In this document: positions 16,345 through 24,592 of the stretch, piece after piece
How positions within the stretch are numbered: position 1 is the first letter of the stretch
Layout: each line of letters begins with the position of its first letter
Origin: Dehalococcoidia bacterium
GTDB lineage: Bacteria > Chloroflexota > Dehalococcoidia > Lucifugimonadales > UBA3495
DNA: 38,355 bases
Reading direction: 5' to 3'
Assembly: GCA_022825745.1 (NCBI GenBank)
Contig: JAJDWF010000047.1
Span: 1-38,355 of the forward strand
Position numbers and translations under genes: made by a program
Notes under the pieces: generated by a model
Told to the model about the DNA's origin: nothing
The model's input: the letters and a program-made list of their open reading frames with translations, nothing else
Database searches by the model: none

Positions 16345-16633
16345 CCCGCTCGCCTCTGGTTTCCCGTTCCATCTCCCTCAGCAGCATTGCCGCCTGGCGA
16401 CGGTATTCGTCCAGCTGCTCCTGGAAATCGTCGTCGTTGACGCGGCCCAGGCTGTGGTCGGTTTGCAGTGTGCGGATGGCATCGTACACGGCGTTGAGGG
16501 CGGCGGCATGGTCGCTGCCTGGAGTGTCCGACGGATCCGCCGGAGGTGGCGCATTCCGTCGCCGGGTCAGCAGCGGCCAGGCCACTACTGCGATGATCAG
16601 CAATGCGACGGCAATCGCCAGGCCGAGTTGCAT
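16337..16633 (-). CDS. CcmI-like small membrane protein
   Basis: The 98-residue protein has an N-terminal membrane helix (LGLAIAVALLIIAVVAWPLL) followed by RRRNAPPP and a charged helical region. That region contains DAIRTLQTDHSLGRVNDDDFQEQLDEYRRQA, written here in part: LQTDHSLGRVNDDDF and EYRRQAAMLL. The TM helix plus 'L..D...G.i...dy......r..a' pattern is the hallmark of CcmI-type N-termini (apocytochrome-handling subunit of the haem-ligation complex). The TPR part of full CcmI is absent. It starts 10 bases after the ccmF stop without a clear ribosome-binding site, implying coupling. Confidence 0.65.
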   Translation of the reverse strand: MQLGLAIAVALLIIAVVAWPLLTRRRNAPPPADPSDTPGSDHAAALNAVYDAIRTLQTDHSLGRVNDDDFQEQLDEYRRQAAMLLREMERETRGERDD

Positions 16634-16643
16634 GACCGGTACG

Positions 16644-18629
16644 CTAGTCGGCGGAGCCGGCCGCCGTTGCCGTCGCCGCCACCGGGCGGCGCACCGGCGC
16701 CCGGGCCGGCCAAAGGGCGATCACCGTGCCCAGAATCAGCACCGGGCCAGCAACCCACATCCACCACACCAGCGGATTCACCAGGATGCGGAACCCGACC
16801 GCGCCGTCCTCCCGGTTCTCGCTGGGCACCACGTAGAAATCCTCGACCGGCGTGGAGCGTATGGCAGCGAGGGTGGAGGCCATGTTGTGGTCTGGGTGGA
16901 ACGTGCGCCGGGGGTGCATCACGTCGAGGAACTCGCCGTTGCGGTACACCTCGACGGTGGTGCGGAACTCGGTGCGGTCGGCAAACGCCAGCGTGGTGGT
17001 GTCCACGTAGGTCATGCGGTAGTCGCCGACGGTGACCTCGTCGCCGGGGAACAGCACCACGTCTTTCTGTATCCCGTAGAAGGACTGGCCGACCACGCCC
17101 AACGCGACCATCACCACGGCCAGATGCACCACGTAGCCGCCGTAGCGGGGACGGTTGGCCATGATGAGGCGGACGAAACCGACGGCGGGGTTGTCGCCGA
17201 CGCTGCGCCGGCGGGCCATGGTGCCCCGCGTCCACTCGGCGGCTATGCTCGTAGTCACCAGGGCGCACAGGGCGAACCCGATTACGGCGTAGGGCTGGCG
17301 GATGCCCACGACCAGCAGTATCACCGCCGTCAGCAGCGCGGCCGAGCCGGGAATCATCAGGGCGCGCCGCAGCGATTGCAGGTTGGCGCGACGCCAGGGC
17401 AGCAGCGGCCCCACGCCCATGAGCAGCACCAGTGCCAGCATCAGGGGGCCGTTGACCTGGTCGTAGAAAGGCCGGGCGACGGTGATTTCCTGCTCGGCGA
17501 ACAGGCGGGACAGCAGGGGGTACACCGTGCCCCACAGGGTGGCGATGGCGATGCCCAGCAGCAGCAGGTTGTTGATGAGGAACGCGGCCTCCCGAGACAG
17601 CATGGAGTCCAGCCGCTGCGCGCTGCGCACCAGGTCGTAGCGCCAGAAGAATATGGCCATGGGGACGATCACGCCAAAGGCGAGGAACAGCAGGAACACC
17701 CAGCCCAGCGTTGACGCGCCGAAGGAATGGACCGACGGGATCGGCCCGCCCCGGTTCATGAACATCCCGTAGAGCGCGAAGCCGAAGGCGACGTTGATCA
17801 GCACGATGTTCCACATCCGGAACATGCCCCGGCGCTTCTGCACCATGATGGAATGGATGAAGGCGGTGAGCGCGATCCAGGGCATGAAGGCGGCGTTTTC
17901 CACCGGGTCCCAGAACCAGAACCCGCCCCAGCCCAGGATGGTGTAGGCCCACCAGGACCCCAGCAGCAGTCCGGACGCCAGCAGCGCCCAGATGCCCACG
18001 CCCCAGGCCCGGCCGGCGTCGATCCACTCGTCGCCGCCCTTGCCTCCGATCAGGCTGCCCAGGGAGAAAGCCATCGGGATGCTGATGCCCACCAGGCCGG
18101 CCATCAGCGCGGGCGGGTGGAAGAACATCCCGAAGTGGGTGAGCAACGGGTTGATGCCCTGGCCGTCGGGTACCGGGAAGGGCAGCTTCTGAAAAGGATT
18201 GGCCATGAATCCCATGACGGCCAGGAAAAAGACCTCGATGAGCATCAGGATGGCCACCGTCCACGGCAGCGAGGGCCGGGTGGACGCCGGGGCCAGCCAG
18301 ATTGCCAGGGCCGCCATGACGGAGAGGGCGAAGGCGATGTAGAGCAGCGACCCCTCGTTGCCGGCGTAGAATGCCACCCAGGTGAAGATGTTGGGCATGG
18401 CGATGCTGCTGTGGGCGGCGACGTAGGCCAGCGAGAAGTCGCGAGTGATGAAGGACTGCACCAGCGATAAGGTCGATACCAACAGGACGACCACCAGGAC
18501 GTAGGACGCCTTGCGCGAACTGTCCAGCAGGCCCGGTGATCCGCGCAGTTGCCCGGCTACCGACGCGACAAAGGAATAAGTCGCGAGGGCCAACCCCATC
18601 CAGAGGCAGGCGGCTCCGAGATCAGCCAT
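16644..18629 (-). CDS. ccmF: Cytochrome c haem lyase subunit CcmF
   Basis: The 661-residue polytopic protein has the CcmF layout. Multiple helices include a conserved NEGSLLYIAF region near residues 91-100, LTHFGMFFHPPALMAGLVG at about 163-181, and the WWD domain at about 225-251 (GSWWAYTILGWGGFWFWDP then ENAAFMPW) that contacts haem. A large extracytoplasmic segment lies near the C-terminus, before the last helix. CcmF ligates haem delivered by CcmE to CxxCH motifs, working with CcmH. Its ATG overlaps the ccmH stop by 8 bases. The pentaheme ActA and monohaem ActE encoded just upstream are natural clients. ccmA-E are not in the window. Confidence 0.95.
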   Translation of the reverse strand: MADLGAACLWMGLALATYSFVASVAGQLRGSPGLLDSSRKASYVLVVVLLVSTLSLVQSFITRDFSLAYVAAHSSIAMPNIFTWVAFYAGNEGSLLYIAFALSVMAALAIWLAPASTRPSLPWTVAILMLIEVFFLAVMGFMANPFQKLPFPVPDGQGINPLLTHFGMFFHPPALMAGLVGISIPMAFSLGSLIGGKGGDEWIDAGRAWGVGIWALLASGLLLGSWWAYTILGWGGFWFWDPVENAAFMPWIALTAFIHSIMVQKRRGMFRMWNIVLINVAFGFALYGMFMNRGGPIPSVHSFGASTLGWVFLLFLAFGVIVPMAIFFWRYDLVRSAQRLDSMLSREAAFLINNLLLLGIAIATLWGTVYPLLSRLFAEQEITVARPFYDQVNGPLMLALVLLMGVGPLLPWRRANLQSLRRALMIPGSAALLTAVILLVVGIRQPYAVIGFALCALVTTSIAAEWTRGTMARRRSVGDNPAVGFVRLIMANRPRYGGYVVHLAVVMVALGVVGQSFYGIQKDVVLFPGDEVTVGDYRMTYVDTTTLAFADRTEFRTTVEVYRNGEFLDVMHPRRTFHPDHNMASTLAAIRSTPVEDFYVVPSENREDGAVGFRILVNPLVWWMWVAGPVLILGTVIALWPARAPVRRPVAATATAAGSAD

Positions 18630-19140
18630 CGTTGCGCTCCGTGCCGGTGTCTAGGGAGAGGTCGCGGTCCACGGCCGCCAGGTAGGGTTGCAGGTCGTCG
18701 GCTTCGCCGGCGGTGTCGGACGGGTTGTCGTCGGTGCGGCGGCGCATGGCGCGCAGGGTCAGCACGCCGCCGGCCAGGGCGGCCACGACAATCACGCCGG
18801 GCACGATCCAGGCGATGAGGTTGTATCCGGAGCGCGGCGGTTCGGCCAGCACGCCGGGGCCGTAGCGTTCGGGGGCGGAGAACCAGGCGAGCACTTCCTT
18901 TCGGGTGGCGCCGTCAGCGAGCAATTCGCGCACCTGCGCTCGCATCTGCTTGGCCAGGGGCACCTCGGTCTGGTCGATGGTCTGGGCAGGACAGACGGGA
19001 CACATGAGCATACGGTCGATGGCCTGGGCCTCCGCCTCGTCATACGCGCCGGCGTTCTCGCCGGATTGGGCGAGGGCCGGGCCTGAAATGAACAGGGCCG
19101 CCACGATCGCCACGGCGGCAACAATGCCGGTTCTGATCAT
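18622..19140 (-). CDS. ccmH: Cytochrome c maturation protein CcmH
   Basis: The 172-residue product has a signal peptide (residues about 1-24, ending ALAQ) and the thiol motif DRMLMCPVCPAQTIDQ with C47 and C50, matching the family's L-x-C-x-x-C-Q/A-x-Q-S/T-I pattern. A helical bundle region (QMRAQVRELLADGATRKEVL) and a WFSAPERYGPGVL segment follow, then a membrane helix at about 112-130. CcmH reduces or holds apocytochrome c for haem ligation by CcmF. Its ATG overlaps the PIN-toxin stop as ATGA, so its translation is coupled to a toxin-antitoxin module, an unusual arrangement. Confidence 0.93.
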   Translation of the reverse strand: MIRTGIVAAVAIVAALFISGPALAQSGENAGAYDEAEAQAIDRMLMCPVCPAQTIDQTEVPLAKQMRAQVRELLADGATRKEVLAWFSAPERYGPGVLAEPPRSGYNLIAWIVPGVIVVAALAGGVLTLRAMRRRTDDNPSDTAGEADDLQPYLAAVDRDLSLDTGTERNDG

Positions 19141-19568
19141 TGATCTCCGGCACTGGCGATCGCCAGAAATTCGGCGGGCCTGACTATCTCTATGCCGCGA
19201 AACGGGTTCATCACCAACAGGTCATCATCGCCGGTTACGATGTAGTCGGCATGGCCGTTTACAGCCAGTTCAAGGATTTTATCATCGTCAGGGTCGCGGC
19301 AGGCGCGCACAGTTTCGGTGATTCGCACTGACATCGCCATGCGCAGCAAATACCGGAGGAACGCTGTCCGCTCCAGCCTGGTCACGTAGCGATCAAACCG
19401 ATGTCGGCTGAGCACATCATCCAATTCTTCGGACAACGCTTGCGACATCAAGAGGACGCCAACTTGCAAAGATCGTGACAAGGCTCGTCTAGGCACGGAA
19501 CGAGAGAACAATAACGCACTGACTACGGTGTTCGTATCGAATACGCACCGAGGCACCAAGGGCGTCAT
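19137..19568 (-). CDS. PIN-domain toxin of a type II toxin-antitoxin pair
   Basis: The preferred start is ATG 19568, overlapping the antitoxin stop by 4 bases (ATGA); a longer frame to 19736 only adds an antisense-like leader. The 143-residue product has the PIN-fold acidic residues: CVFDTNTVVSALLF near the N-terminus, SEELDDVLSRHRF in the middle and DPDDDKILELAV followed by ADYIVTGDDDLL near the end. This is the 'putative toxin, PIN family' (COG1569-type) layout, an Mg2+-dependent RNase. The stop overlaps the ccmH start, again as ATGA. Confidence 0.87.
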   Translation of the reverse strand: MTPLVPRCVFDTNTVVSALLFSRSVPRRALSRSLQVGVLLMSQALSEELDDVLSRHRFDRYVTRLERTAFLRYLLRMAMSVRITETVRACRDPDDDKILELAVNGHADYIVTGDDDLLVMNPFRGIEIVRPAEFLAIASAGDQ

Positions 19569-19906
19569 TCGTCCAGTATGGATTGCAGGATTTCCCACGT
19601 CAGACCGCGTTGTTGCGCTTTGTGGCTGATTTCGTCCATCAACTCCGACAACGTTTTGCCGCTTTCCGGCACGTCCTGCAATCCTAAATTGGCGATCATC
19701 TCGGTCCTGCGGCGCTCGAGGTCCGCCTCCCAACAAGGGCCACGCGCCGCCTCCGCTTCTTGCTGCCTTTTGGCGAGAGCCATCATATCACGCAGGAACG
19801 AGTTCACAAGAAACTCGACTTTGCGGTGTTCCATGTCCGAAGCCGAGCGATAATACTCAGCCACTTCGGAGTCAACCTGCACCGATATGGTTGTAGTGTC
19901 GTTCAT
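19565..19906 (-). CDS. Antitoxin partner of the PIN toxin
   Basis: The preferred start is ATG 19906, after GGAGATG; an in-frame TTG at 19924 would add six residues. The 113-residue protein begins TTTISVQVDSEVAEYYRSAS, a strand followed by helix that resembles a ribbon-helix-helix DNA-binding start. It continues with charged helices (ALAKRQQEAEAARG, LERRRTEMIANLGL) and a C-terminal segment (LSELMDEISHKAQQRGLTWE) that would wrap the toxin. Antitoxins of this kind repress their own promoter. It follows actE after an 81-base gap, so it may have its own promoter or be read from the act operon. Confidence 0.75.
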   Translation of the reverse strand: MNDTTTISVQVDSEVAEYYRSASDMEHRKVEFLVNSFLRDMMALAKRQQEAEAARGPCWEADLERRRTEMIANLGLQDVPESGKTLSELMDEISHKAQQRGLTWEILQSILDE

Positions 19907-19987
19907 CGCTGTGCATCTCCTCAAAATACGCTGCTATCTTAAGGGTAGCACGGCCGGACACCGCCGGATAGGGATTTTGGGCCGGCA

Positions 19988-20539
19988 CTATTGGCAAGCC
20001 GCCGCGTCGCCGTCCTGGATGCAGTCTTCCACGTAGTCCAGCACCAGCTCAATCTGGTCTTCGGTGAGCAGCTTGGAGAAGGAGGGCATGATGTTGACGC
20101 CGCCGGTGAGGACACCCCGCAGCGCGTCGCGGTCCAGGCCCTTGGCCGCTTCGGATTTCAGGTTGGGGTTCAGGAGCGCGGCGTCGGTGGTCTGGTAGCC
20201 GTAATCGACGATCATGCGGCCCAGCACCTGGCCATCGCCCTCCCCGGTGACGCCGTGGCACATGACGCAGTTGGTCTCGAAGATGTGCTTGCCGGAGCCG
20301 GCGAAGGACGTGGGCTGCGGCGGTGTGGAGCCGTACCAGGGCACCGCGGACGCCGGCGGGCTGAGACGCGGCGGCTCGTGGGCCTTGTACGACGGCTGGT
20401 AGTGCATCTCGTAGAAGATGTCCAGCGGATAGGAACCTTGCGAACACCCGACGGCCAGCAAACCGGCCACGATGGCCAATCCGACCAACGGCAGCAGTCG
20501 CCCGCGCATCAGTTTAGTCCGTGTCATCAAAGTTCTCAT
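19988..20539 (-). CDS. actE: Alternative complex III subunit ActE (monohaem c-type cytochrome lipoprotein)
   Basis: I choose ATG 20539 (183 residues); a longer frame begins with TTG at 20572. A signal sequence ends in a lipobox-like LLAVGC with Cys32 as the lipidated residue. Residues about 38-70 (YPLDIFYEMHYQPSYKAHEP) are a conserved ActE-type region, and the haem motif CVMCH is at 91-95, with a likely Met ligand in NIMPSFSKLLTEDQI. The protein is predicted to sit on the outer face of the membrane and pass electrons from ActA to a terminal acceptor. It ends the core act series, 60 bases after the second actD gene. Confidence 0.85.
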   Translation of the reverse strand: MRTLMTRTKLMRGRLLPLVGLAIVAGLLAVGCSQGSYPLDIFYEMHYQPSYKAHEPPRLSPPASAVPWYGSTPPQPTSFAGSGKHIFETNCVMCHGVTGEGDGQVLGRMIVDYGYQTTDAALLNPNLKSEAAKGLDRDALRGVLTGGVNIMPSFSKLLTEDQIELVLDYVEDCIQDGDAAACQ

Positions 20540-20599
20540 GTCTATTTCGTCATTGCGAGTGTAACGGGGCAATCTGGTCGGCTCAACCGGCAGGGGCGG

Positions 20600-21109
20600 T
20601 TACGCTCCTCCCGTGGTGACGTCCACCGCGCCGGCCTCGTTGAGGATCTCGGTCACCTGCGAACGCTGGTCGGCGCCGGTGTTGACCAGCAGGCCGATGA
20701 GGCCCTGGCTGATGCGGTCGTCGGACAGGCCGTTGCGCACGTTGGGACGGATGGCCATGACCACGCCCACCACGGTGAACAGGATGGCTCCCAGCAGCGC
20801 GCCGGTGTAGCAGATCACGGCCAGCGGCGGCATGGCCAGGATGGGTTTCTCCGCGATGGTCATGGGGACGGCCATGGGCGTGATTTCCGCGACCACCAGC
20901 GAGACGATCAGCCCGATGAGGCCGCCGAGCAGGGGCCACACGTAGAGCCGGTGGCGTTCCATGCCTTCGCCCAGCGCGCCCTCGGGATAAGGCACGTCGG
21001 TCAGGAAGTTGTAGTCGGATTCCGGGATGCCGGCCGACTTCAGGGCGTCGCCGGCGTCAGCGGCCGCCGAAGCGTCGTCGAACAGTCCCAGAATTGCTTG
21101 TGTTGCCAT
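20600..21109 (-). CDS. actD: Alternative complex III subunit ActD, copy 2 (DUF3341 family)
   Basis: The 169-residue protein starts AILGLFDDASAAADAGDAL, the DUF3341 N-terminal pattern, followed by SDYNFLTDVPYPEG. A helical hairpin embeds in the membrane: LYVWPLLGGLIGLIVSLVVA and LAVICYTGALLGAILFTVVG. A C-terminal cytoplasmic domain (GADQRSQVTEILNEAGAVDV) ends it. ActD is a small subunit packing against the NrfD-like membrane proteins. It is clearly paralogous along its full length to the gene immediately upstream, so ActD is duplicated in this operon. The gap to copy 1 is 21 bases. Confidence 0.88.
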   Translation of the reverse strand: MATQAILGLFDDASAAADAGDALKSAGIPESDYNFLTDVPYPEGALGEGMERHRLYVWPLLGGLIGLIVSLVVAEITPMAVPMTIAEKPILAMPPLAVICYTGALLGAILFTVVGVVMAIRPNVRNGLSDDRISQGLIGLLVNTGADQRSQVTEILNEAGAVDVTTGGA

Positions 21110-21130
21110 GGGATAATTCCGCTCGCTGCG

Positions 21131-21691
21131 TTACTGGTCCGTTTTGACTTCCACCGCGCCGGCGGAGTTCATTATCTGGATTACCTCGTAGCGCTGTTCG
21201 GGTTCGGCGTTGACGCGCAGGCCGAGGAATCCCTGGGTGATGCGGTCGTCATACAGGCCCAGCTGGAACTTGGGCAGGCGCGACTCGAAGACGATGCCGA
21301 TGACGGTGAACAGGATGGCGCCCAGCATGGTGCCCTCGTAGCACACGATGGCCATGGGCGGCAGCGACAGCACGGGCTTGCCGCCGGTGACCAGCGGGTA
21401 CGCCACCTGGGTCATGGCGGTAATCATGATGCCTGAGGACAGGCCCAGCAGCGCGCCGATGAAGGGATACAGGTACAGGCGGTGCTTTTCCTCGCGCTCG
21501 CCCAGGGACCCCTCGGGGTAGGGCGAGTCGGTGAGGAAGTCGTAGTCGGTGTCGGGAACGCCGGCGTCCTTGAGCGCGTCGCCGGCGGTGGCGGCGGACT
21601 CGGCGTCCTGGAACAGGCCCAGTATGGCTTGCTTCCTGCTGGGCGGGTACATTACGTCCCGCAACTGCTGCAAAAATCCTGGCATCGCCAT
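21131..21691 (-). CDS. actD: Alternative complex III subunit ActD, copy 1 (DUF3341 family)
   Basis: The 186-residue protein has an extra N-terminal segment (MAMPGFLQQLRDVMYPPSRK) compared with copy 2, then AILGLFQDAESAATAGDAL and TDYDFLTDSPYPEG. Two membrane helices are YLYPFIGALLGLSSGIMITA and MAIVCYEGTMLGAILFTVIG. The C-terminal EPEQRYEVIQIMNSAGAVEV domain matches the ferredoxin-like end of copy 2. It follows actC after 12 bases. The two copies share the same order of motifs but differ at many positions, so the duplication is not recent. Confidence 0.9.
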   Translation of the reverse strand: MAMPGFLQQLRDVMYPPSRKQAILGLFQDAESAATAGDALKDAGVPDTDYDFLTDSPYPEGSLGEREEKHRLYLYPFIGALLGLSSGIMITAMTQVAYPLVTGGKPVLSLPPMAIVCYEGTMLGAILFTVIGIVFESRLPKFQLGLYDDRITQGFLGLRVNAEPEQRYEVIQIMNSAGAVEVKTDQ

Positions 21692-21703
21692 GACGGTAAC
21701 TCT

Positions 21704-23092
21704 CTAGTCCTCTCTGAAGGTGGCGGTCAAAGTGCGGCGGCCTACCTGCATTTCCGTCCGCAGGATGTCGCCTTCCTTGATGTCGTACAGCGGCACCAGG
21801 GGGAACACGCGGCTGAACAGCAGCATCAGCATGGACACGAAGGCGAAGGTCGCGCCCACGATGAGGGCCTCCGGCCACTGGGGCAGGTAGTCGTTCCAGG
21901 TGAAGGTCTGGAACTGCTTGTTGGCCTGGCCGGGCACGAACAGCAGGTAGCGCTCCAGCCACATGCCCACGTTCACGGAGATACACGCGGCCGACATGAT
22001 CCACAGGTTGCGCCGCCACGCCTTGGGCAGCCACAGGATGACCGGCAGGAAGTAGGTGATGCCGACGAAAATAATCATCCAGACGTTGTAGGCCACCCCG
22101 TAGTCGCCGGGGAGGAATTGCAGGGCGCGCACGGCCAGCTCGTCGCCCTCCAGGCCGTAGATGCCGAAGATGATCTCCATTACCAGGAAGTAGAACCAGC
22201 CGGTGGCAACCACGATGAGCAAGCGGCCCAGCGCGTCGATGTGCTCGTGGCGGATGTAGTCCTGCCAGCCGTAGGCCCAGCGCAGCAGGATCATGGCGAA
22301 CACCACGGCGGAAACGCCGGAGTGGACCGCGCCCACCACGAAATAGGGAGCGAACACGGTGCTGTGCCACGACTTGATGGCCACCGCCATGCCGAAGTCC
22401 CAGGACACGATGGAGTGCACGGAGACGAACACGGGCAGAATCAATGCGGAGAGCAGCACGCCGGCTATAATCTGGAGCTTCCACTGGCGGGGGTTGCCCT
22501 CCCAGCCCATGGCCAGCAGGGTGTACACCAGCTTGGGCCAGCCCGTGGTGCGGTCGCGCAGCACGGCGAAGTCCGGCACCAGCGCGATGATCACGAACAG
22601 CGTGGAGGAGGTGAGGTAGGTCAGGATCGCGGACGGGTCCCACACCAGCGGCGTGCGGATGTTGGGCCAGATGCCGCGGGCGAAGTCGTAGGGGAATGCC
22701 CAGTACAGGATGCGCCAGGGGCGACCCGTGTGGATGATGGGCATGATCATCGCCGTCATCAGCGAGAAGATGGTCAGCACCTCGGCGGCGCGGGTAGCGG
22801 GACGACGCCACTCGGCCTTGGCCAGGCGCAGGATGGCGGAAAGCATCACGCCGGCGTGGCTGATGCCGATCCAGAACACGAAGTTGGTGATGAAGAAGCC
22901 CCACACCACCTTGTAGTTCAACCCGGTGATACCCAGGCCCGTGTTGATCATGATGCCGACGGTGATGGACGCCGCCAGCACAATCAGGCCCAGCAGCGAC
23001 ACCACCGGCCAGAACCAGCGGGGCGTTTCCAGTATGGACCGCAGCAGGTCCCGGTTGATCTGCGCTGCGGGTAGGACTTTGCCTTCCTGCAT
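21704..23092 (-). CDS. actC: Alternative complex III subunit ActC (NrfD-like membrane protein)
   Basis: The 462-residue polytopic protein is the classical ActC. Seen are INRDLLRSILETPRWFW at the N-terminus, WGFFITNFVFWIGISHAGV in the second helix pair, IIHTGRPWRILYWAFPYDF, NIRTPLVWDPSAI and LVPDFAVLRDRT. NrfD-type proteins anchor the Fe-S and haem subunits and carry the quinol-binding site and candidate proton path. It follows actF after 6 bases. About ten helices are expected. Placement next to the pentaheme, Fe-S and second NrfD-like subunits identifies ACIII rather than a nitrite or polysulfide reductase. Confidence 0.92.
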   Translation of the reverse strand: MQEGKVLPAAQINRDLLRSILETPRWFWPVVSLLGLIVLAASITVGIMINTGLGITGLNYKVVWGFFITNFVFWIGISHAGVMLSAILRLAKAEWRRPATRAAEVLTIFSLMTAMIMPIIHTGRPWRILYWAFPYDFARGIWPNIRTPLVWDPSAILTYLTSSTLFVIIALVPDFAVLRDRTTGWPKLVYTLLAMGWEGNPRQWKLQIIAGVLLSALILPVFVSVHSIVSWDFGMAVAIKSWHSTVFAPYFVVGAVHSGVSAVVFAMILLRWAYGWQDYIRHEHIDALGRLLIVVATGWFYFLVMEIIFGIYGLEGDELAVRALQFLPGDYGVAYNVWMIIFVGITYFLPVILWLPKAWRRNLWIMSAACISVNVGMWLERYLLFVPGQANKQFQTFTWNDYLPQWPEALIVGATFAFVSMLMLLFSRVFPLVPLYDIKEGDILRTEMQVGRRTLTATFRED

Positions 23093-23098
23093 TTTGAC

Positions 23099-24592
23099 TT
23101 ACTCCGGCTTGGCCAGCACCAGGTATCGCCCGCGTATGAGGGTGTCAACCCGCTGGTACATGGAGCCTTCTTTCATTTCCCAGAGGGACAACGGCGGCAG
23201 CAGCATCATGCCGATGCGGAACACCAGCAGCACGATGCCCACGCCGCCCAGGATCATGAAGATGTCCCAAAGATCGGGGAAGGTTGCGCCGGGAACCGGC
23301 AGCAGCAGGGCCGGGAAGGAGAAGGCGTCGGACGGCAGGTAGTACAGTCCGCCCTCCACTGCCGGCGCCGCCGCGAATGCCGCCGCGAAGATGCGGATGT
23401 GCCACAGCAGCAGGCCGATGACGATGAAGATGGCCGCCAGGGGCGCGCCCCAACCCTCGCGCCGGGCGTGGTTGGACACCAGGATCGGGAAGGGTATGAA
23501 GAAGGTAAAGAAGAGCTGCGCCCAGAAGATGCCGATGTAGGAATCGAACATCAGGTAGTTCAGGATCGCCTGCTCGACCTCAAGACGGCCATACCAGTAG
23601 GTGATGAAGAAGGCGAACAGGTGGTAGGTGTGCAGCAGGGTGAGGCCCAGCAGCACCTTGCTGGCCGCCCAGAAAGGCGCCTGGCCGATGAGGTCCCGGT
23701 AGCCGCCCCAGCGCCGCATGGCGTAGGCCACCAGCAGGATGGTGGCGAGGCCGCCCTGGAAGCTGATCACGGTGTAGAACGGCGGCAGGATGGAGTCTTT
23801 CCAGCCGGGGATCATGGCCATGGCGAAGTCGCTGACCACCAGGAACTGGACGAACACCACCATCATGAAGTACAGCGCGCCCAGGATGGCGAGACCGCCT
23901 TTCTGGACCTGCCACTGGCGCTTGGTGCCGTACCAGCCGCCGGCCAGCCGGCCGTACAGCGAGGCGCGGAAACCTGACACCAGGTGCCGGCTCTGGGCCA
24001 TGTCCGGCAGCGCGGCCAGCCAGAGGATCGCCACGGAGCAGAAGGACAACCCGATCATGCCGGCCAGCAGCCAGCCGGACGGGTTGACCAGTTCCTGGAA
24101 CCAGATGGACCGGCGCACCATCAACTCGCCGCTTTCGGTTGCGACGCCGATGTCGGGCAGGGCGATGAGGGCCGGTATGAACAGCAGGATGTTGACGATG
24201 CTGACCAGCGAGAAAATCTCGGCGATGCGGGACAGGGGCCGGCGCCAGTGGCTCTTGGTGAACCGGAAGGCGCAGGCGGCCAGCGGCGCCGAGGCCGTCA
24301 GCGTGAATACGAAGGCAAAGGCCGCGACGTAGAAACCCCAAGCGCGGTGGTCGGAGAAGCCGGCCGTAATCGCCTTGAGGACGAATCCTACGATGCCCAG
24401 GATGGTGAGCGCCGCGCCGGCGAGCAGCACCATCCGGAAAATGCCGGACGGCGCGTTCTGCTTCTCGTTGACCTCGGCGACCAGCCCCGGAGCCTCGGGA
24501 ATGACCCACATTTCCGGGCCGAAATGGCCGTGTTCGTGGGCGTCGTGGCCGTGGTCCGCCGCGGGCGGATGCGCCTGCGTTTCGCTAGCCAT
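23099..24592 (-). CDS. actF: Alternative complex III subunit ActF (second NrfD-like membrane protein)
   Basis: The 497-residue polytopic protein has a His-rich N-terminus (HPPAADHGHDAHEHGHFGPE), a possible metal-binding or pH-sensing tail. About ten helices follow, including HRAWGFYVAAFAFVFTLTAS, a SHWRRPLSRIAEI loop, an ASDFAMAMIPGWKDS-like segment reading SDFAMAMIPGWKDSILPPF, and LLHTYHLFAFFITYWYGRLE. It is distinct from ActC but fits ActF, which pairs with ActC in the membrane core of ACIII. Its start overlaps the actB2 stop (TGATG). It precedes actC here; in better-known operons actF follows actE, so the order is rearranged. The ActF name is by position and length. Confidence 0.82.
   Translation of the reverse strand: MASETQAHPPAADHGHDAHEHGHFGPEMWVIPEAPGLVAEVNEKQNAPSGIFRMVLLAGAALTILGIVGFVLKAITAGFSDHRAWGFYVAAFAFVFTLTASAPLAACAFRFTKSHWRRPLSRIAEIFSLVSIVNILLFIPALIALPDIGVATESGELMVRRSIWFQELVNPSGWLLAGMIGLSFCSVAILWLAALPDMAQSRHLVSGFRASLYGRLAGGWYGTKRQWQVQKGGLAILGALYFMMVVFVQFLVVSDFAMAMIPGWKDSILPPFYTVISFQGGLATILLVAYAMRRWGGYRDLIGQAPFWAASKVLLGLTLLHTYHLFAFFITYWYGRLEVEQAILNYLMFDSYIGIFWAQLFFTFFIPFPILVSNHARREGWGAPLAAIFIVIGLLLWHIRIFAAAFAAAPAVEGGLYYLPSDAFSFPALLLPVPGATFPDLWDIFMILGGVGIVLLVFRIGMMLLPPLSLWEMKEGSMYQRVDTLIRGRYLVLAKPE

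Noticed and set aside
19991..23074. Long plus-strand frames opposite actE, actD and actC
   Set aside because: These are GC-rich antisense shadows of well-defined respiratory genes, with no domain of their own.
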